Shown here: one piece after another, positions 8,440 to 17,406 of the stretch
Layout: each line of letters begins with the position of its first letter
Numbering within the stretch: position 1 is the stretch's first letter
Origin: Xenococcaceae cyanobacterium MO_167.B27
GTDB taxonomy: Bacteria > Cyanobacteriota > Cyanobacteriia > Cyanobacteriales > Xenococcaceae
Assembly (NCBI GenBank): GCA_030065935.1
Contig: JASJCP010000019.1
Span: 1-52,948 of the forward strand
Direction: 5' to 3'
DNA: 52,948 bases
Translations under genes and position numbers: made by a program
The notes under the pieces: model-generated
Told to the model about the DNA's origin: nothing
Seen by the model: only the letters and a program-made list of their open reading frames with translations
Database searches by the model: none

Positions 8440-9764
8440 TAGATCATTGCTTCTTTAATTGCATCAGATACTTTTATTGATATAAGATGGGGATTACTTA
8501 TCTTACGAGTTTCTACAGGAAGCGTTGCAACAGAATTGCTAGTACGCTGACGAATAACATCTAAAGTTTCAGGAGAGTCTATTCTTTTTCCTTCTTTCAT
8601 GACTAACTGTAATAATGGTGTTTCGGTTTCTGTCATTTCCTCTGTTGCTAAACTTAATCTATCTTGCTGTATTAAACCATTACTTATGATACGAAAGATT
8701 TGTTTACGCCCTGGATAAGTCACTTTGCTGCTAGACTTCTTCATAGTGGGAATGCCGTCAATTTCTACTAACTTGTACACTCCGTTAACAGGTGTACCCG
8801 TAACTAGTTTTGTTCCTACACCATAACCATCTATAGACGCACCAGCTTGTTGCAAACGCTCTATTTCCCACTCATCTAAATCTCCACTAGCAAAAATATC
8901 TATCTTGGGAAGTCGCGATCGCACTTTTTGTGATAAGGTTACTAAGTCCCCTGAATCTATCCTGACTCCTGTGACTCCTATTGTTTCTTGTTGGCTTAAT
9001 CTCGTAGCAGCAGCTACCGTATCATAAGTATCTATTAATAAAGGTGCAGTAGGAAAATAAGTCTGAAAGGCTCTAAAAGCTTCATCTTCACTCCCTGATA
9101 AACCCTTAAACGCCATAACTAAAGAATGAGCCATTGTACCCCGAGGTTTTTCCCCTAGTTGTAATGCTGCTAACACATTAGATGTTCCATCAAAACCAGC
9201 AGCTAAAGATGCTCTCGCAGCCCACAAGGAAGCTTGGGGTGAAAAAGCCCTTCTTGTCCCAAATTCTAGTAATTTTGCAGTTTTTCCTGCTATATCTCTG
9301 ATTCTGGCTGCTCTGGTAGCAATCAGAGTTTGATAGTTAATGGTATTTAAGAGATAGGTTTCTACTAGCTGTGCTTGCCATAGAGGTGCTTCAATTCTCA
9401 ATATCGGCTCGTTGGCAAAGATTACTGTGCCTTCTGGTACAGCATAAACATCCCCTGTAAATCTTCCTGATGCTAGTAAGTCCCAGAATTTAGGAGTGGC
9501 ATCCTTAAAAATAGCTGTTTTTTGCAAACTTTCTATTTGCTGCTCACTAAAGCTTAAATTTTCTAAGTATTCTAACCCCTGCTCTAATCCCATAGCAATC
9601 AGATAACCAAAGTTTTCAGGAAGCTTACGCACAAATAGTTCAAAACTCGCTCTCTTGTCTGCAATCTCTTCTCCTACATAGCAAGCAGACATTGTAAGTT
9701 CATAGAGATCGGTCAATAAAGAATAGTCTTGTGGTGTGATTATTAGTTGTTTTTTTGATATCAT
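8439..9764 (-). CDS. pncB: Nicotinate phosphoribosyltransferase
   Basis: Enters nicotinic acid into NAD salvage by joining it to PRPP. The 441-residue protein has the family's N-terminal LTDLYELTMSACYV, the central EFGTRRAFSPQASLWAARAS with the active-site region, and RIDSGDL near residue 268. It is the first gene of the cluster pncB-nadD-nrtR. Upstream, a palindrome at 9794-9810 overlaps a TATAAT -10 box on this strand, which suggests repression by the downstream NrtR (inference). The ATG at 9762-9764 fits the family start. Confidence 0.93.
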   Translation of the reverse strand: MISKKQLIITPQDYSLLTDLYELTMSACYVGEEIADKRASFELFVRKLPENFGYLIAMGLEQGLEYLENLSFSEQQIESLQKTAIFKDATPKFWDLLASGRFTGDVYAVPEGTVIFANEPILRIEAPLWQAQLVETYLLNTINYQTLIATRAARIRDIAGKTAKLLEFGTRRAFSPQASLWAARASLAAGFDGTSNVLAALQLGEKPRGTMAHSLVMAFKGLSGSEDEAFRAFQTYFPTAPLLIDTYDTVAAATRLSQQETIGVTGVRIDSGDLVTLSQKVRSRLPKIDIFASGDLDEWEIERLQQAGASIDGYGVGTKLVTGTPVNGVYKLVEIDGIPTMKKSSSKVTYPGRKQIFRIISNGLIQQDRLSLATEEMTETETPLLQLVMKEGKRIDSPETLDVIRQRTSNSVATLPVETRKISNPHLISIKVSDAIKEAMI

Positions 9765-9793
9765 TATGTTATGAGGGGTAATCTAACCTATTA

Positions 9794-9810
9794 ATGGTAA
9801 ATTATACCAT
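9794..9810 (-). promoter_or_regulatory. Candidate NrtR operator over the pncB promoter
   Basis: A 17-bp palindrome ATGGTA-N5-TACCAT lies 30 bp upstream of the pncB start. The symmetry extends outward three more bases on each side with one mismatch. On the minus strand its centre contains TATAAT (9801-9806), a perfect -10 hexamer, but no convincing -35 box is seen at 17 bp. The overlap of operator and -10 box fits repression. Assignment to NrtR rests on the linked nrtR gene. Confidence 0.6.
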
Positions 9811-9950
9811 AAAAATAACAAAAGGTGGAGTAGACATAGCAATTAGCAAGGAGATATATCTAGTGAGCAATACCTAGTGGAATTATTCTTGCCAATGCAA
9901 TTGTCGCAACTAATCGTATAATTTAGGCAAAATGTATAAATCAATTCTCC

Positions 9951-10265
9951 ATGCTAGATTTTCTAAATCCTCTGCTAAATCGTCACCCAGAGAATATTAA
10001 AGCCTACGTTGAAATCTATACCTGGGCGACTTGTCCTTTTTGCATTCGCGCCAAACTACTATTGTGGTGGAAAGGTGTTAAATTTACCGAATACAAGATA
10101 GACGGTGATGAAGCAGCCAGAGATAAAATGGCGCAACGAGCTAATGGTGGAAGAACTGTACCACAAATTTTTGTCAACAATCAGCATCTAGGTGGTTGCG
10201 ATAACCTTTATGAATTAGATGGTCAAGGAAAATTAGACCCCTTATTAGTTCAATCACCAAGCTAG
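9951..10265 (+). CDS. grxC: Glutaredoxin 3 family protein
   Basis: A 104-residue dithiol glutaredoxin that reduces disulfides with glutathione in the cytoplasm. The active site is WATCPFCIRAK, a CPFC variant of CPYC. The cis-Pro glutathione-binding motif is RTVPQIFVN, and GGCDNLYELD closes the fold. A short N-terminal extension of about 20 residues precedes the YTWATC strand. The AT-rich promoter region between it and divergent pncB is about 185 bp and contains the candidate NrtR palindrome nearer to pncB. Confidence 0.93.
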   Translation: MLDFLNPLLNRHPENIKAYVEIYTWATCPFCIRAKLLLWWKGVKFTEYKIDGDEAARDKMAQRANGGRTVPQIFVNNQHLGGCDNLYELDGQGKLDPLLVQSPS

Positions 10266-11256
10266 GTTTAAGCAGATAAACGCCAGGATAAAGGATCAAG
10301 GATAAGGAAATAACCTCACTCCTCATCCTGAGTAATTCATCCCTCAGATAGGTAGGGATCAAGAATAAAGAAATATAAATAATACCAATTCTCGTGCATT
10401 TGCGATAGACTTCGGTTTTTTCAGGGTGTAGGGGAAGTAAGGATTCTGAGTTTTTTATTGATGAAAATATATTTTTCATCTCGACTCTTACTCAAAAGAA
10501 AGGGTATAAGTAGCATTACAAAATTATTTGTACATTTCCTATTGCAAGAGTGCAAGAAAAGCCTATTCCCTATTTCAACTATCGCTCTATTATGACGCGC
10601 TAACTACTTAAACTATAAAGACAAGCGCGAAGTAATTTCCTTACTCCTAATCCTGACTAATTCATCTTTTTTTTTGCCAGTATTCTATGTGGTTGACCAA
10701 TCATCATATGCTGCTTGAACACTTATAGTGACGAAGTTTAAGCAGGCTTCCCTCCTCTTAAGACGGAGTATCTTCAACAGGAAATTTACTCGTTTATAGT
10801 TAATAGTCTCAACAATTCTACAGCTAATAGACCTGGCAAAATAAATGAGCAATAAAATCATAAAATCTCAGATAAATTATGTTATTATAGATATTTGATA
10901 AATCCAAATATTGGTTAGATTAAGTAGTTTAGAAAATAGGAGATTTCTGAGTAATAAACAATACATTTTTTTTACTAATTTATGGTAAATATTATAGGGA
11001 GACTAAGTAGTTATTTGTAACCCGTAGATGTCAAAGAGGTGTAGCTCAGTCGGGTTGGTAAAACATTAGGGGAATTTTTTGACACAGCTTAGATTCTGTT
11101 TTATAGTATTGCGCTTTGGCTGACGGGATTGGGTAAAAACACTTAAAAAGATATGTTTAATGATGTAACAAAAGGGTATTGTATAATTCCTCTGAAACAG
11201 TGTAAATAGCTTTCTCGTCAATAACATCCCTAGGTTATTCTCTGTTTTCTGGAGTA
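10266..11256. other. Gene-poor intergenic region with a tRNA-like fragment
   Basis: No credible coding region is seen in almost 1 kb. The left part has purine-rich low-complexity runs (GGATAAAGGATCAAGGATAAGG type, about 10287-10308). Around 11035-11064 a stretch GTGTAGCTCAGTCGGGTTGG resembles the D-arm end of a tRNA, but no matching acceptor, anticodon or T-arm follows. A long untranslated leader for the histidine kinase gene may occupy the right end. Confidence 0.5.
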
Positions 11257-12762
11257 GTGCTTGAAAAAATCAGCCACAATAACGAAATTTTTTCACTAAG
11301 AAAGTTAGAGAAATTTAACAAAAAATTTAAGATGAGACTAGGTAGAGGAAAACAAAACAAAGCCATATCCTATAGATTTCAAATTCGCATTGTAGCCATA
11401 TATTGCTTGCTAATTTTACTGTCTTTTTCCGTTGCAATTATAGGTATTCAAAGATTCTTACTGTTACGTCTTGAGGCAAGAGTTGAAGAAGCTCTGAAGC
11501 AGGAAGTACAAGAATTAGACATATTAGTTGGAGGGAAAGACCCAGATACAGCAAGACCTTTTGGGAACAATATTAGAGCGATTTTTAGTGTCTTTCTCAA
11601 ACGCAATATTCCGATAGCCAATGAATATACAATTGCTATACTTCCAGAGGGTTTTTATAAGTCTGTTCCTGCCAATTTACCAGCATCAATTAACCCAAAT
11701 TCAGCAATAGTCAAAGAATGGCAAAATCTTACTGTATCAACCTATGGGAGAATTCCCAATTCTCCTGAGCAAATTGTTTATCGAGCAGAACCAATCGAGA
11801 TTGATGGTAGAATACATGGGGTTTTTGTAGTTGCTATAGCGACCAAAAGAGATCGCCAGGAAATTAACCAAGCTATCTGGATTATTGTCCGAATCATGAT
11901 AATTGAGATTGTAGTTACTTTGTTCTTAGGTTGGCTCTTTGCAGGTAAGATATTAGCTCCTCTGCGCCTCCTAACTGTCACAGCTAGAGAAATTAGTGAA
12001 AGTAACCTAGAACAGCGTATCTCGGTTGTAGTAAACAATGAAAATGATGAAGTCGCCCAACTTAGCACCACTTTTAATCAAATGTTAGAGCGGTTGCAAA
12101 GGGCATTTAGCAATCAGCAAAACTTTCTTAATGATGTCAGTCACGAACTCAGAACACCTATTACCATTATTCAGGGACATCTAGAGTTTATGGGAGATAC
12201 CCCTGAAGCTCAAAATGAGGCGAAAGAGATTATTTTTGATGAGTTAGACCGAATGAATCGCCTGATTGCTGATTTGATGTTATTAGCCAAATCAGAACAA
12301 CCGAATTTTTTGCAACCAGAAACTCTCGAAATTAGTAATTTAACCCAACAAATGTACGTAAAAGCCAAGGTTATTGCAGAGCGGGACTGGCATTTAGAAT
12401 CAGTAGGAACAGGCTTGATTGTGGCAGATCGTCAGCGATTAATCCAAGCTATTACTAATTTGGCACAAAATGCCACTAAACACACTGAACCTGAAGATAG
12501 CATCACTATTGGTTCTGCTGTAACTCAGAACTATGCAAAGTTTTGGGTTAAGGATACTGGAAGAGGTATTCCAATAGAGGAACAAGAGCGAATTTTTCAG
12601 AGGTTTCAAACAGGATCGAATAGTTACAACAAAAGTACAGGATTAGGGCTTTCTATTGTTAATGCGATCGCTAAAGCTCATGGAGGCAAAATTGAGCTAT
12701 CTAGCAAACTTAATGAAGGCTCAAAGTTCAGTCTCATTCTACCTCTTAATGCCTTCCATTAA
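11257..12762 (+). CDS. Membrane sensor histidine kinase with HAMP domain
   Basis: A 501-residue two-component sensor. An N-terminal transmembrane helix lies near residues 42-65 and an extracytoplasmic sensing region follows to about 205. A second helix (IMIIEIVVTLFLGWLFAG) precedes a HAMP linker. The kinase core has the H-box NDVSHELRTPITIIQGH (His phospho-acceptor), N-box NLAQNATKHT, G1 DTGRGIP, F-box ERIFQRF and G2 GLGLSIVNAIAKAHGG, all intact. The longest frame starts with GTG at 11257. An ATG at 11332 would remove 25 residues before the first helix and is equally plausible. No response regulator is adjacent, so it is an orphan kinase whose partner is unknown. Confidence 0.93.
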   Translation: MLEKISHNNEIFSLRKLEKFNKKFKMRLGRGKQNKAISYRFQIRIVAIYCLLILLSFSVAIIGIQRFLLLRLEARVEEALKQEVQELDILVGGKDPDTARPFGNNIRAIFSVFLKRNIPIANEYTIAILPEGFYKSVPANLPASINPNSAIVKEWQNLTVSTYGRIPNSPEQIVYRAEPIEIDGRIHGVFVVAIATKRDRQEINQAIWIIVRIMIIEIVVTLFLGWLFAGKILAPLRLLTVTAREISESNLEQRISVVVNNENDEVAQLSTTFNQMLERLQRAFSNQQNFLNDVSHELRTPITIIQGHLEFMGDTPEAQNEAKEIIFDELDRMNRLIADLMLLAKSEQPNFLQPETLEISNLTQQMYVKAKVIAERDWHLESVGTGLIVADRQRLIQAITNLAQNATKHTEPEDSITIGSAVTQNYAKFWVKDTGRGIPIEEQERIFQRFQTGSNSYNKSTGLGLSIVNAIAKAHGGKIELSSKLNEGSKFSLILPLNAFH

Positions 12763-13112
12763 CTATGTAGAGGAACCAGGAAGCAGGAAACACAGAAGAC
12801 CCTAATTTACTTATTAAGATTTTTCTCATTCAAAATTCATTGCCTTTTTAAAACTTGATGGAAAACTATTAAATATCAAGTACAACAGCCTTTAACAATA
12901 CCAAAAAGAATGCTACTCACTAGTTCTTCAGGAGGAAAAATCTTTAGGGGTTAGCAAGCAGTCTTGTGTTTTTCAAAAACTGAAATGATACAAGCACTAA
13001 TCATTATCAGTAACTTGTTCAGCCAATCCCTCCAATAGCAGTCTATAAAGTAATTTCCCCTAATTCTTCCTGTTTTAAAATCTACAGTTTCCCATACAAT
13101 ACCTATTAACTA
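12763..13112. other. Intergenic region, nothing recognised
   Basis: 350 bp of AT-rich sequence between the histidine kinase and the histidine phosphatase. I see no gene, RNA or strong hairpin. The promoter of the downstream gene presumably lies here. Confidence 0.5.
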
Positions 13113-14312
13113 ATGATGACTAAATCTCTGACCATCCCTAAAATCCCTACTAGTTTAAAATCCCCTACTGCTTCTACTAAAGTAATCTTAGTTCGTCACG
13201 GACGCAGTACTTATAATGAACAAGGTAAACATCAAGGTTGTAGTAACGCATCAGTTTTAACAGAAAAAGGTCAAAAAACTGCTTATCAAACAGGATTAGC
13301 TTTACAAGGCTTTAATTTCGATGCAATCTATACCAGTCCTTTAATTAGAGTACAGCAAACAACTGAAGCAATTGTTACCGCTATTAATGACTCCAGCAAT
13401 AGTGTACCACCAGTAAAGAGCGATTCCAGACTGAAAGAAATTAATATGTCCTTTTGGCAAGGCTTAACCTATAAATATGTTAAAGATAATTTTCCAGAAT
13501 CCTATTCTTGCTGGAAGCAAACCCCTCATCTTTTCTGTTTTGAACGGGAAGATAGTATCCATTTTCCACTGCAAGAATTAAACAAAAAAGTCAAATCATT
13601 TTGGGAAGAAATATTAGTTAAACATTGTGGTCAAACCATCTTAGTAGTTTCTCATGCTGGAACAAATCGAGCTTTAATTAGTACCGCTATTGGGTTAAGT
13701 CCAGAAAAACATCATAGTATTCAACAATCTAATTGTGGTATTAGTTTATTAGAATTTCCTGGTGATGGAAGTCTATTAGGTGAACTAAAATTGCTTAATG
13801 TTACTAATCACTTGGGAGAAACTTTACCCAAACTCAAAGAAGGTAAAACAGGGTGGCGATGGTTGTTGGTTTCGGAACAAACTACAGAACAAGATTGGTT
13901 AAAAGATTATTTAGATCAAGAAGTAATTGATTTAATCCTCAGCGATAATTCACATCAAAGTAAAACCCTAGTCCGTAAATGGCAAAACAACCGACGTAAC
14001 ACTTTACATATATCTGTTTCAGACCACAATTTTCTACAAACTTGGCAAAAAACTATTAGAGCTAAACAAAATATCAAAAACAGTCAATCTCAATCCGCTT
14101 TAACTACAGGCTTAATAGTAGTACAGCATAGTATATTGAAAGACATATTAGCCAAAACCTTTAATGTTAAAGCTTCCGTAAAAACCGAAACTAATCTTAG
14201 TGTAATTCACTATCCTCACAAGAACCATCAGCCAATTTTACAAGGTTTATTACCTACAGAATTTTTAATGACCATCTCAGGCAATACTGATAGTGTAGTT
14301 TATTCTCCCTAA
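13113..14312 (+). CDS. Histidine phosphatase family protein (phosphoglycerate mutase-like)
   Basis: A 399-residue protein. The first ~210 residues form a histidine phosphatase domain: LVRHGRSTYNEQGK with the nucleophilic His in RHG, YTSPLIRVQQT, and the second catalytic His in VVSHAGTNRAL. This chemistry suits phosphoglycerate mutases, cobalamin phosphatases and phosphoserine phosphatases, and the substrate cannot be told from sequence. The C-terminal ~190 residues match no motif I recognise and may be a degenerate partner domain seen in long cyanobacterial members. The start is the first of two adjacent ATG codons. It stands alone, followed by transposon remnants. Confidence 0.85.
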   Translation: MMTKSLTIPKIPTSLKSPTASTKVILVRHGRSTYNEQGKHQGCSNASVLTEKGQKTAYQTGLALQGFNFDAIYTSPLIRVQQTTEAIVTAINDSSNSVPPVKSDSRLKEINMSFWQGLTYKYVKDNFPESYSCWKQTPHLFCFEREDSIHFPLQELNKKVKSFWEEILVKHCGQTILVVSHAGTNRALISTAIGLSPEKHHSIQQSNCGISLLEFPGDGSLLGELKLLNVTNHLGETLPKLKEGKTGWRWLLVSEQTTEQDWLKDYLDQEVIDLILSDNSHQSKTLVRKWQNNRRNTLHISVSDHNFLQTWQKTIRAKQNIKNSQSQSALTTGLIVVQHSILKDILAKTFNVKASVKTETNLSVIHYPHKNHQPILQGLLPTEFLMTISGNTDSVVYSP

Positions 14313-14569
14313 ATACTCTCTTTATTTGTATCGTTATAATGGTCAAGGTTTAGTTATTTACATTGCATCATAAGTGTTTTTGGTGATGTAATAATATTGG
14401 CAATTTTGGGAATAATTGTTATAAGTTAAGGCTTCGTGCAATCTTATAAATAAGATAGTGTGAAGGGATAACTTAAAATCTGATAAGATAAAGCCCCAAA
14501 AATTCCAACTACTGGACTATTTTTCTATCTCTAGTCTGGTTTTTTTTCTGATGGCGATCGCTCTTTAAA
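14313..14569. other. Intergenic region before transposase remnants
   Basis: About 257 bp without a gene. A T-rich run at 14540-14548 precedes a HIP1-like ATGGCGATCGC. Nothing else is recognised. Confidence 0.4.
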
Positions 14570-14698
14570 GTAGCCAAAATACAACAAGAATTATCTGACC
14601 CAGAAGGCTTTAATAGTTATCAAGAAGTAAAACTATGGCTATCTATTTGCCAAAATATTGAAGTAAGTTATCCGACATTACATATGAATTGGCTATAA
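14570..14698 (+). pseudogene. IS630-type transposase N-terminal remnant
   Basis: Reading from 14570, the frame gives VAKIQQELSDPEGFNSYQEV, then KLWLSICQNIEVSYPTLH and a stop. This resembles the helix-turn-helix linker of IS630-family transposases (a PEGF-x-SY-x-x-x-x-x-WL and VSY-x-T-x-H pattern). No catalytic DDE domain follows, and the remnant runs directly into the start of the IS200-type tnpA gene. It is therefore a truncated relic. Confidence 0.6.
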
Positions 14699-15111
14699 GC
14701 GATCGCGCTAATCTTAATATTAGGAACAATCTGACAGTGCATATGGTTTTTGTCACCAAATATCGGCGTAAAGTTATTGATGCTCAAATGTTAGCTGAAC
14801 TAAAGAGCGTATTTGAATCAGTATGTCTTTCTTGGAATTGCCAGTTAATTGAATTTTCAGGAGAATCAGATCATTGTCATTTAATCGTGTCATTTCCTCC
14901 TCAAAAAAGACTAAGTGATTTGGTAGGAAATCTTAAAGCTACTGCGTCTAAAGCTATGGGTCAAAAGTTTGAATCTAAGTTATCGAAAATTTATCGTAAA
15001 AAAGTTTTTTGGACTAGCTCATACTTTATTGCTAGCTGTGGCAGTGTCACTATCGATACACTTAAAAAATATGTTCAAAGCCAAGATTCTCCTCCTCCCC
15101 CCCAACCCTGA
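14689..15111 (+). CDS. tnpA: IS200/IS605-family transposase TnpA
   Basis: A 140-residue single-strand transposase of the Y1 type. The HUH metal-binding pair is in GESDHCHLIV, the N-terminal signature in VHMVFVTKYRRKV, and the C-terminal WTSSYFIASCG is followed by LKKYVQSQ with the expected catalytic Tyr. The core looks complete. The only available start is a TTG lying inside the IS630 remnant, so the native start may have been lost. No tnpB follows. A right-end-like imperfect hairpin lies at 15123-15143. The gene may still be functional if translated. Confidence 0.85.
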   Translation: MAISDRANLNIRNNLTVHMVFVTKYRRKVIDAQMLAELKSVFESVCLSWNCQLIEFSGESDHCHLIVSFPPQKRLSDLVGNLKATASKAMGQKFESKLSKIYRKKVFWTSSYFIASCGSVTIDTLKKYVQSQDSPPPPQP

Positions 15112-15122
15112 CCGCAATTCAT

Positions 15123-15143
15123 CCCACCATGGGACATGGGGGT
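15123..15143 (+). mobile_element. Right-end hairpin of the IS200-like element
   Basis: CCCACCATG-GGA-CATGGGGGT forms an imperfect stem-loop just after tnpA, followed by TCTTCTTGC. This is the type of subterminal hairpin bound by TnpA. The element probably ends near 15155, where porin-like coding sequence begins. Confidence 0.5.
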
Positions 15144-15154
15144 CTTCTTGCGGA

Positions 15155-15666
15155 AGACAGATAATCTAAGTTTGGCTTTTGCTTATGTACACGCCTACGA
15201 ACCTCGTGACGATGTCAATCTTATGGGTGCTACTGGTAGTGAAACGGCTAATGAACCTTTTGGTGATAGTGCTACTTCAAGCGATCGCTTCTGCTGGCAA
15301 TTTAGCTGGCGAGTCAATGATCGTTTTGAATAGGGTGGATGGTTTGGTTTAGCCTAAGCTGAAGAGAAATCTAACAATGGTGACTAAGCCACTATTCTCA
15401 ATGGTGCATTAAACTTTACCTTTTTTGATCTTTTTGTCGAAAATAATCGAGGAGGAATCATTATTGGAGTTCCACCCCTCGTTACAGATCACAGTGATGA
15501 GAGTCTGATTGCTTCAGAAACAGCCTTACATCTGGAAGCTTTATACCGAATCAGAGTTAATGACGATATAACCATTACTCCTGGTACATTTGTAGTCATC
15601 AATTCTGAGAGCGATGAAGCAGAAACCATCTGGCTAGGAACAGTGCGATTTTTGATGCAATTTTAA
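15155..15666 (+). pseudogene. Iron-uptake/OprB-type porin C-terminal pseudogene
   Basis: One frame running to the stop at 15664 encodes the C-terminal third of a cyanobacterial outer-membrane porin: LSLAFAYVHAYEP, then WQFSWRVNDRFE, GGWFGLA, LNFTFFDLFVENNRGGIIIG, LHLEALYRIRVNDDITITPG and a final strand TIWLGTVRFLMQF ending in Phe, as in beta-barrel proteins. The frame is interrupted by three in-frame stops (TAG at 15331, TAA near 15352 and near 15388) but has no frameshift. The N-terminal SLH and barrel portion is missing, and the IS200-like element abuts the break. The gene is clearly dead. Confidence 0.82.
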
Positions 15667-15756
15667 GCAGCCAAAAATTTTTGGTGTTTTTATGTTGCTT
15701 TTTTGAATAAATGTGTTATCTTAGGAGATGTGACTAAAAAAAGCTAACAAGCTTCT

Positions 15757-15830
15757 GGGACTGTAGTTCAGTTGGTTAGAATGCCTGCCTGTCACGCAGG
15801 AGGTCGCGGGTTCGAGCCCCGTCAGTCCCG
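15757..15830 (+). tRNA. tRNA-Asp (GTC)
   Basis: A 74-nt cloverleaf: acceptor GGGACTG pairing with CAGTCCC, D-arm with AGTTCAGTTGGTTAGA, anticodon arm CCTGC-CTGTCAC-GCAGG with anticodon GTC, and T-arm CGGG-TTCGAGC-CCCG. The CCA end is not encoded; G73 is the discriminator. Confidence 0.97.
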
Positions 15831-16089
15831 TACCCTTTTAAATACTACGTTTTAGCGATTTGGGTTGACTTGGGTGTAGGGTTTACAAGTTAAAAGTAAC
15901 CCAAATATAACCCGAGTTATACCAATTTCACTAACTTCCGCTACACTTGTAGAAGTAGTTAGTTATAGCGATCGCTCTATCAAGAAAAAACGGATGTGAG
16001 GTTTCCCTAATCATTAAATTAATAACGTGCAGAGCTTTAACCAATTCGATAGCATGGTTAATGCCCATTGATTTTTAATGTAAATAGCA

Positions 16090-17373
16090 GTGACTCAAAC
16101 TAACCTCGATTTTTTAGCTCAAACCGATCCAGAAGTAGCCGAAGCCATTAACCTAGAACTAAACCGACAAAGAACTCATATAGAATTAATTGCTAGTGAA
16201 AACTTTACCTCTCCTGCGGTATTAGCAGCCCAAGGTTCAGTATTAACTAATAAGTATGCAGAAGGGTTGCCCAAAAAACGCTACTATGGCGGTTGTGAAT
16301 TTGTTGATCGCGCAGAACAATTAGCTATAGATAGAGCCAAAAAACTATTTGGTGCGGAAATGGCTAATGTGCAACCCCACTCAGGGGCGCAAGCTAACTT
16401 TGCTGTCTTCCTTGCCCTACTCCAACCAGGAGATACTATTATGGGGATGGACTTATCCCACGGAGGACACCTCACCCACGGCTCTCCTGTTAATGTTTCT
16501 GGTAAATGGTTTAATGTAGTTCAGTATGGGGTAAATAAAGATACTGAAAGACTAGACTTTGACCAAATCCGAGACTTAGCAATTGAACATAAACCCAAAC
16601 TAATTATTTGTGGTTATTCTGCTTATCCCCGTACCATTGAATTTGAGCAGTTTAGAGCGATCGCAGATTCAGTAGGAGCATATTTACTCGCAGATATTGC
16701 TCATATTGCTGGCTTAGTAGCTACAGGACACCACCCCAACCCGATTCCCTACTGTGATGTGGTAACTACTACTACCCATAAAACCCTCAGAGGGCCCAGA
16801 GGTGGTTTGATCCTAAGTCGCGATGCGGAATTAGGTAAAAAACTTAATAAAGCAGTATTCCCAGGAACTCAAGGAGGTCCCCTAGAACACATAATTGCAG
16901 CTAAAGCAGTGGCTTTTGGGGAAGCACTCAAACCCGAGTTTAAAGAATACTCCGCTCAAGTAATTGCTAACGCCCAAGCTATGGGAGAAACATTTAAAGA
17001 AAGAGGTTTTAAACTAGTTTCTGACGGTACAGATAACCATCTAATCCTCTTAGATTTACGCTGTATCGAGATGACAGGAAAAGAAGCGGATAGTTTAGTC
17101 AGTGGAATTAATATTACTGCTAATAAAAACACTGTTCCTTTCGATCCCCAATCTCCTTTCGTTACTAGTGGTTTACGCCTTGGCTCTCCTGCGATGACCA
17201 CAAGAGGTATGGGGCAGACAGAATTTCAAGAGATTGCTAACATTGTTTCAGAAAGATTGCTAAATCCTACAGATGAAGTAGTCAAAAACGATTGTCTGCA
17301 ACGTGTATCTGCATTGTGCGGAAGCTTTCCTTTATATCCTTATCTGCAAATTCCTGTAACAGCAGGTATTTAA
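16090..17373 (+). CDS. glyA: Serine hydroxymethyltransferase
   Basis: Interconverts serine and glycine with tetrahydrofolate, feeding one-carbon metabolism and photorespiratory glycine handling. The 427 residues include the N-terminal [15 protein letters not shown], the substrate segment [10 protein letters not shown], the PLP lysine motif [14 protein letters not shown] and the C-terminal [17 protein letters not shown]. The start is a GTG. An ATG-started family N terminus ([16 protein letters not shown]) aligns exactly here. The next genes on the same strand encode a lipid-linked sugar transferase and cinA, an order I have seen in other cyanobacteria. Confidence 0.97.
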   Translation: MTQTNLDFLAQTDPEVAEAINLELNRQRTHIELIASENFTSPAVLAAQGSVLTNKYAEGLPKKRYYGGCEFVDRAEQLAIDRAKKLFGAEMANVQPHSGAQANFAVFLALLQPGDTIMGMDLSHGGHLTHGSPVNVSGKWFNVVQYGVNKDTERLDFDQIRDLAIEHKPKLIICGYSAYPRTIEFEQFRAIADSVGAYLLADIAHIAGLVATGHHPNPIPYCDVVTTTTHKTLRGPRGGLILSRDAELGKKLNKAVFPGTQGGPLEHIIAAKAVAFGEALKPEFKEYSAQVIANAQAMGETFKERGFKLVSDGTDNHLILLDLRCIEMTGKEADSLVSGINITANKNTVPFDPQSPFVTSGLRLGSPAMTTRGMGQTEFQEIANIVSERLLNPTDEVVKNDCLQRVSALCGSFPLYPYLQIPVTAGI

Positions 17374-17406
17374 CGACAAAGTGCTGTTCGAGAAAATTAT
17401 ACTCCA

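Noticed and set aside
10174-10479. 101-codon minus-strand frame overlapping the glutaredoxin gene
   Set aside because: It overlaps a certain gene, lacks a Shine-Dalgarno and resembles no protein.
15136-15333. Small 65-codon gene after tnpA
   Set aside because: Its frame continues after the stop as porin sequence, so it is part of a pseudogene.
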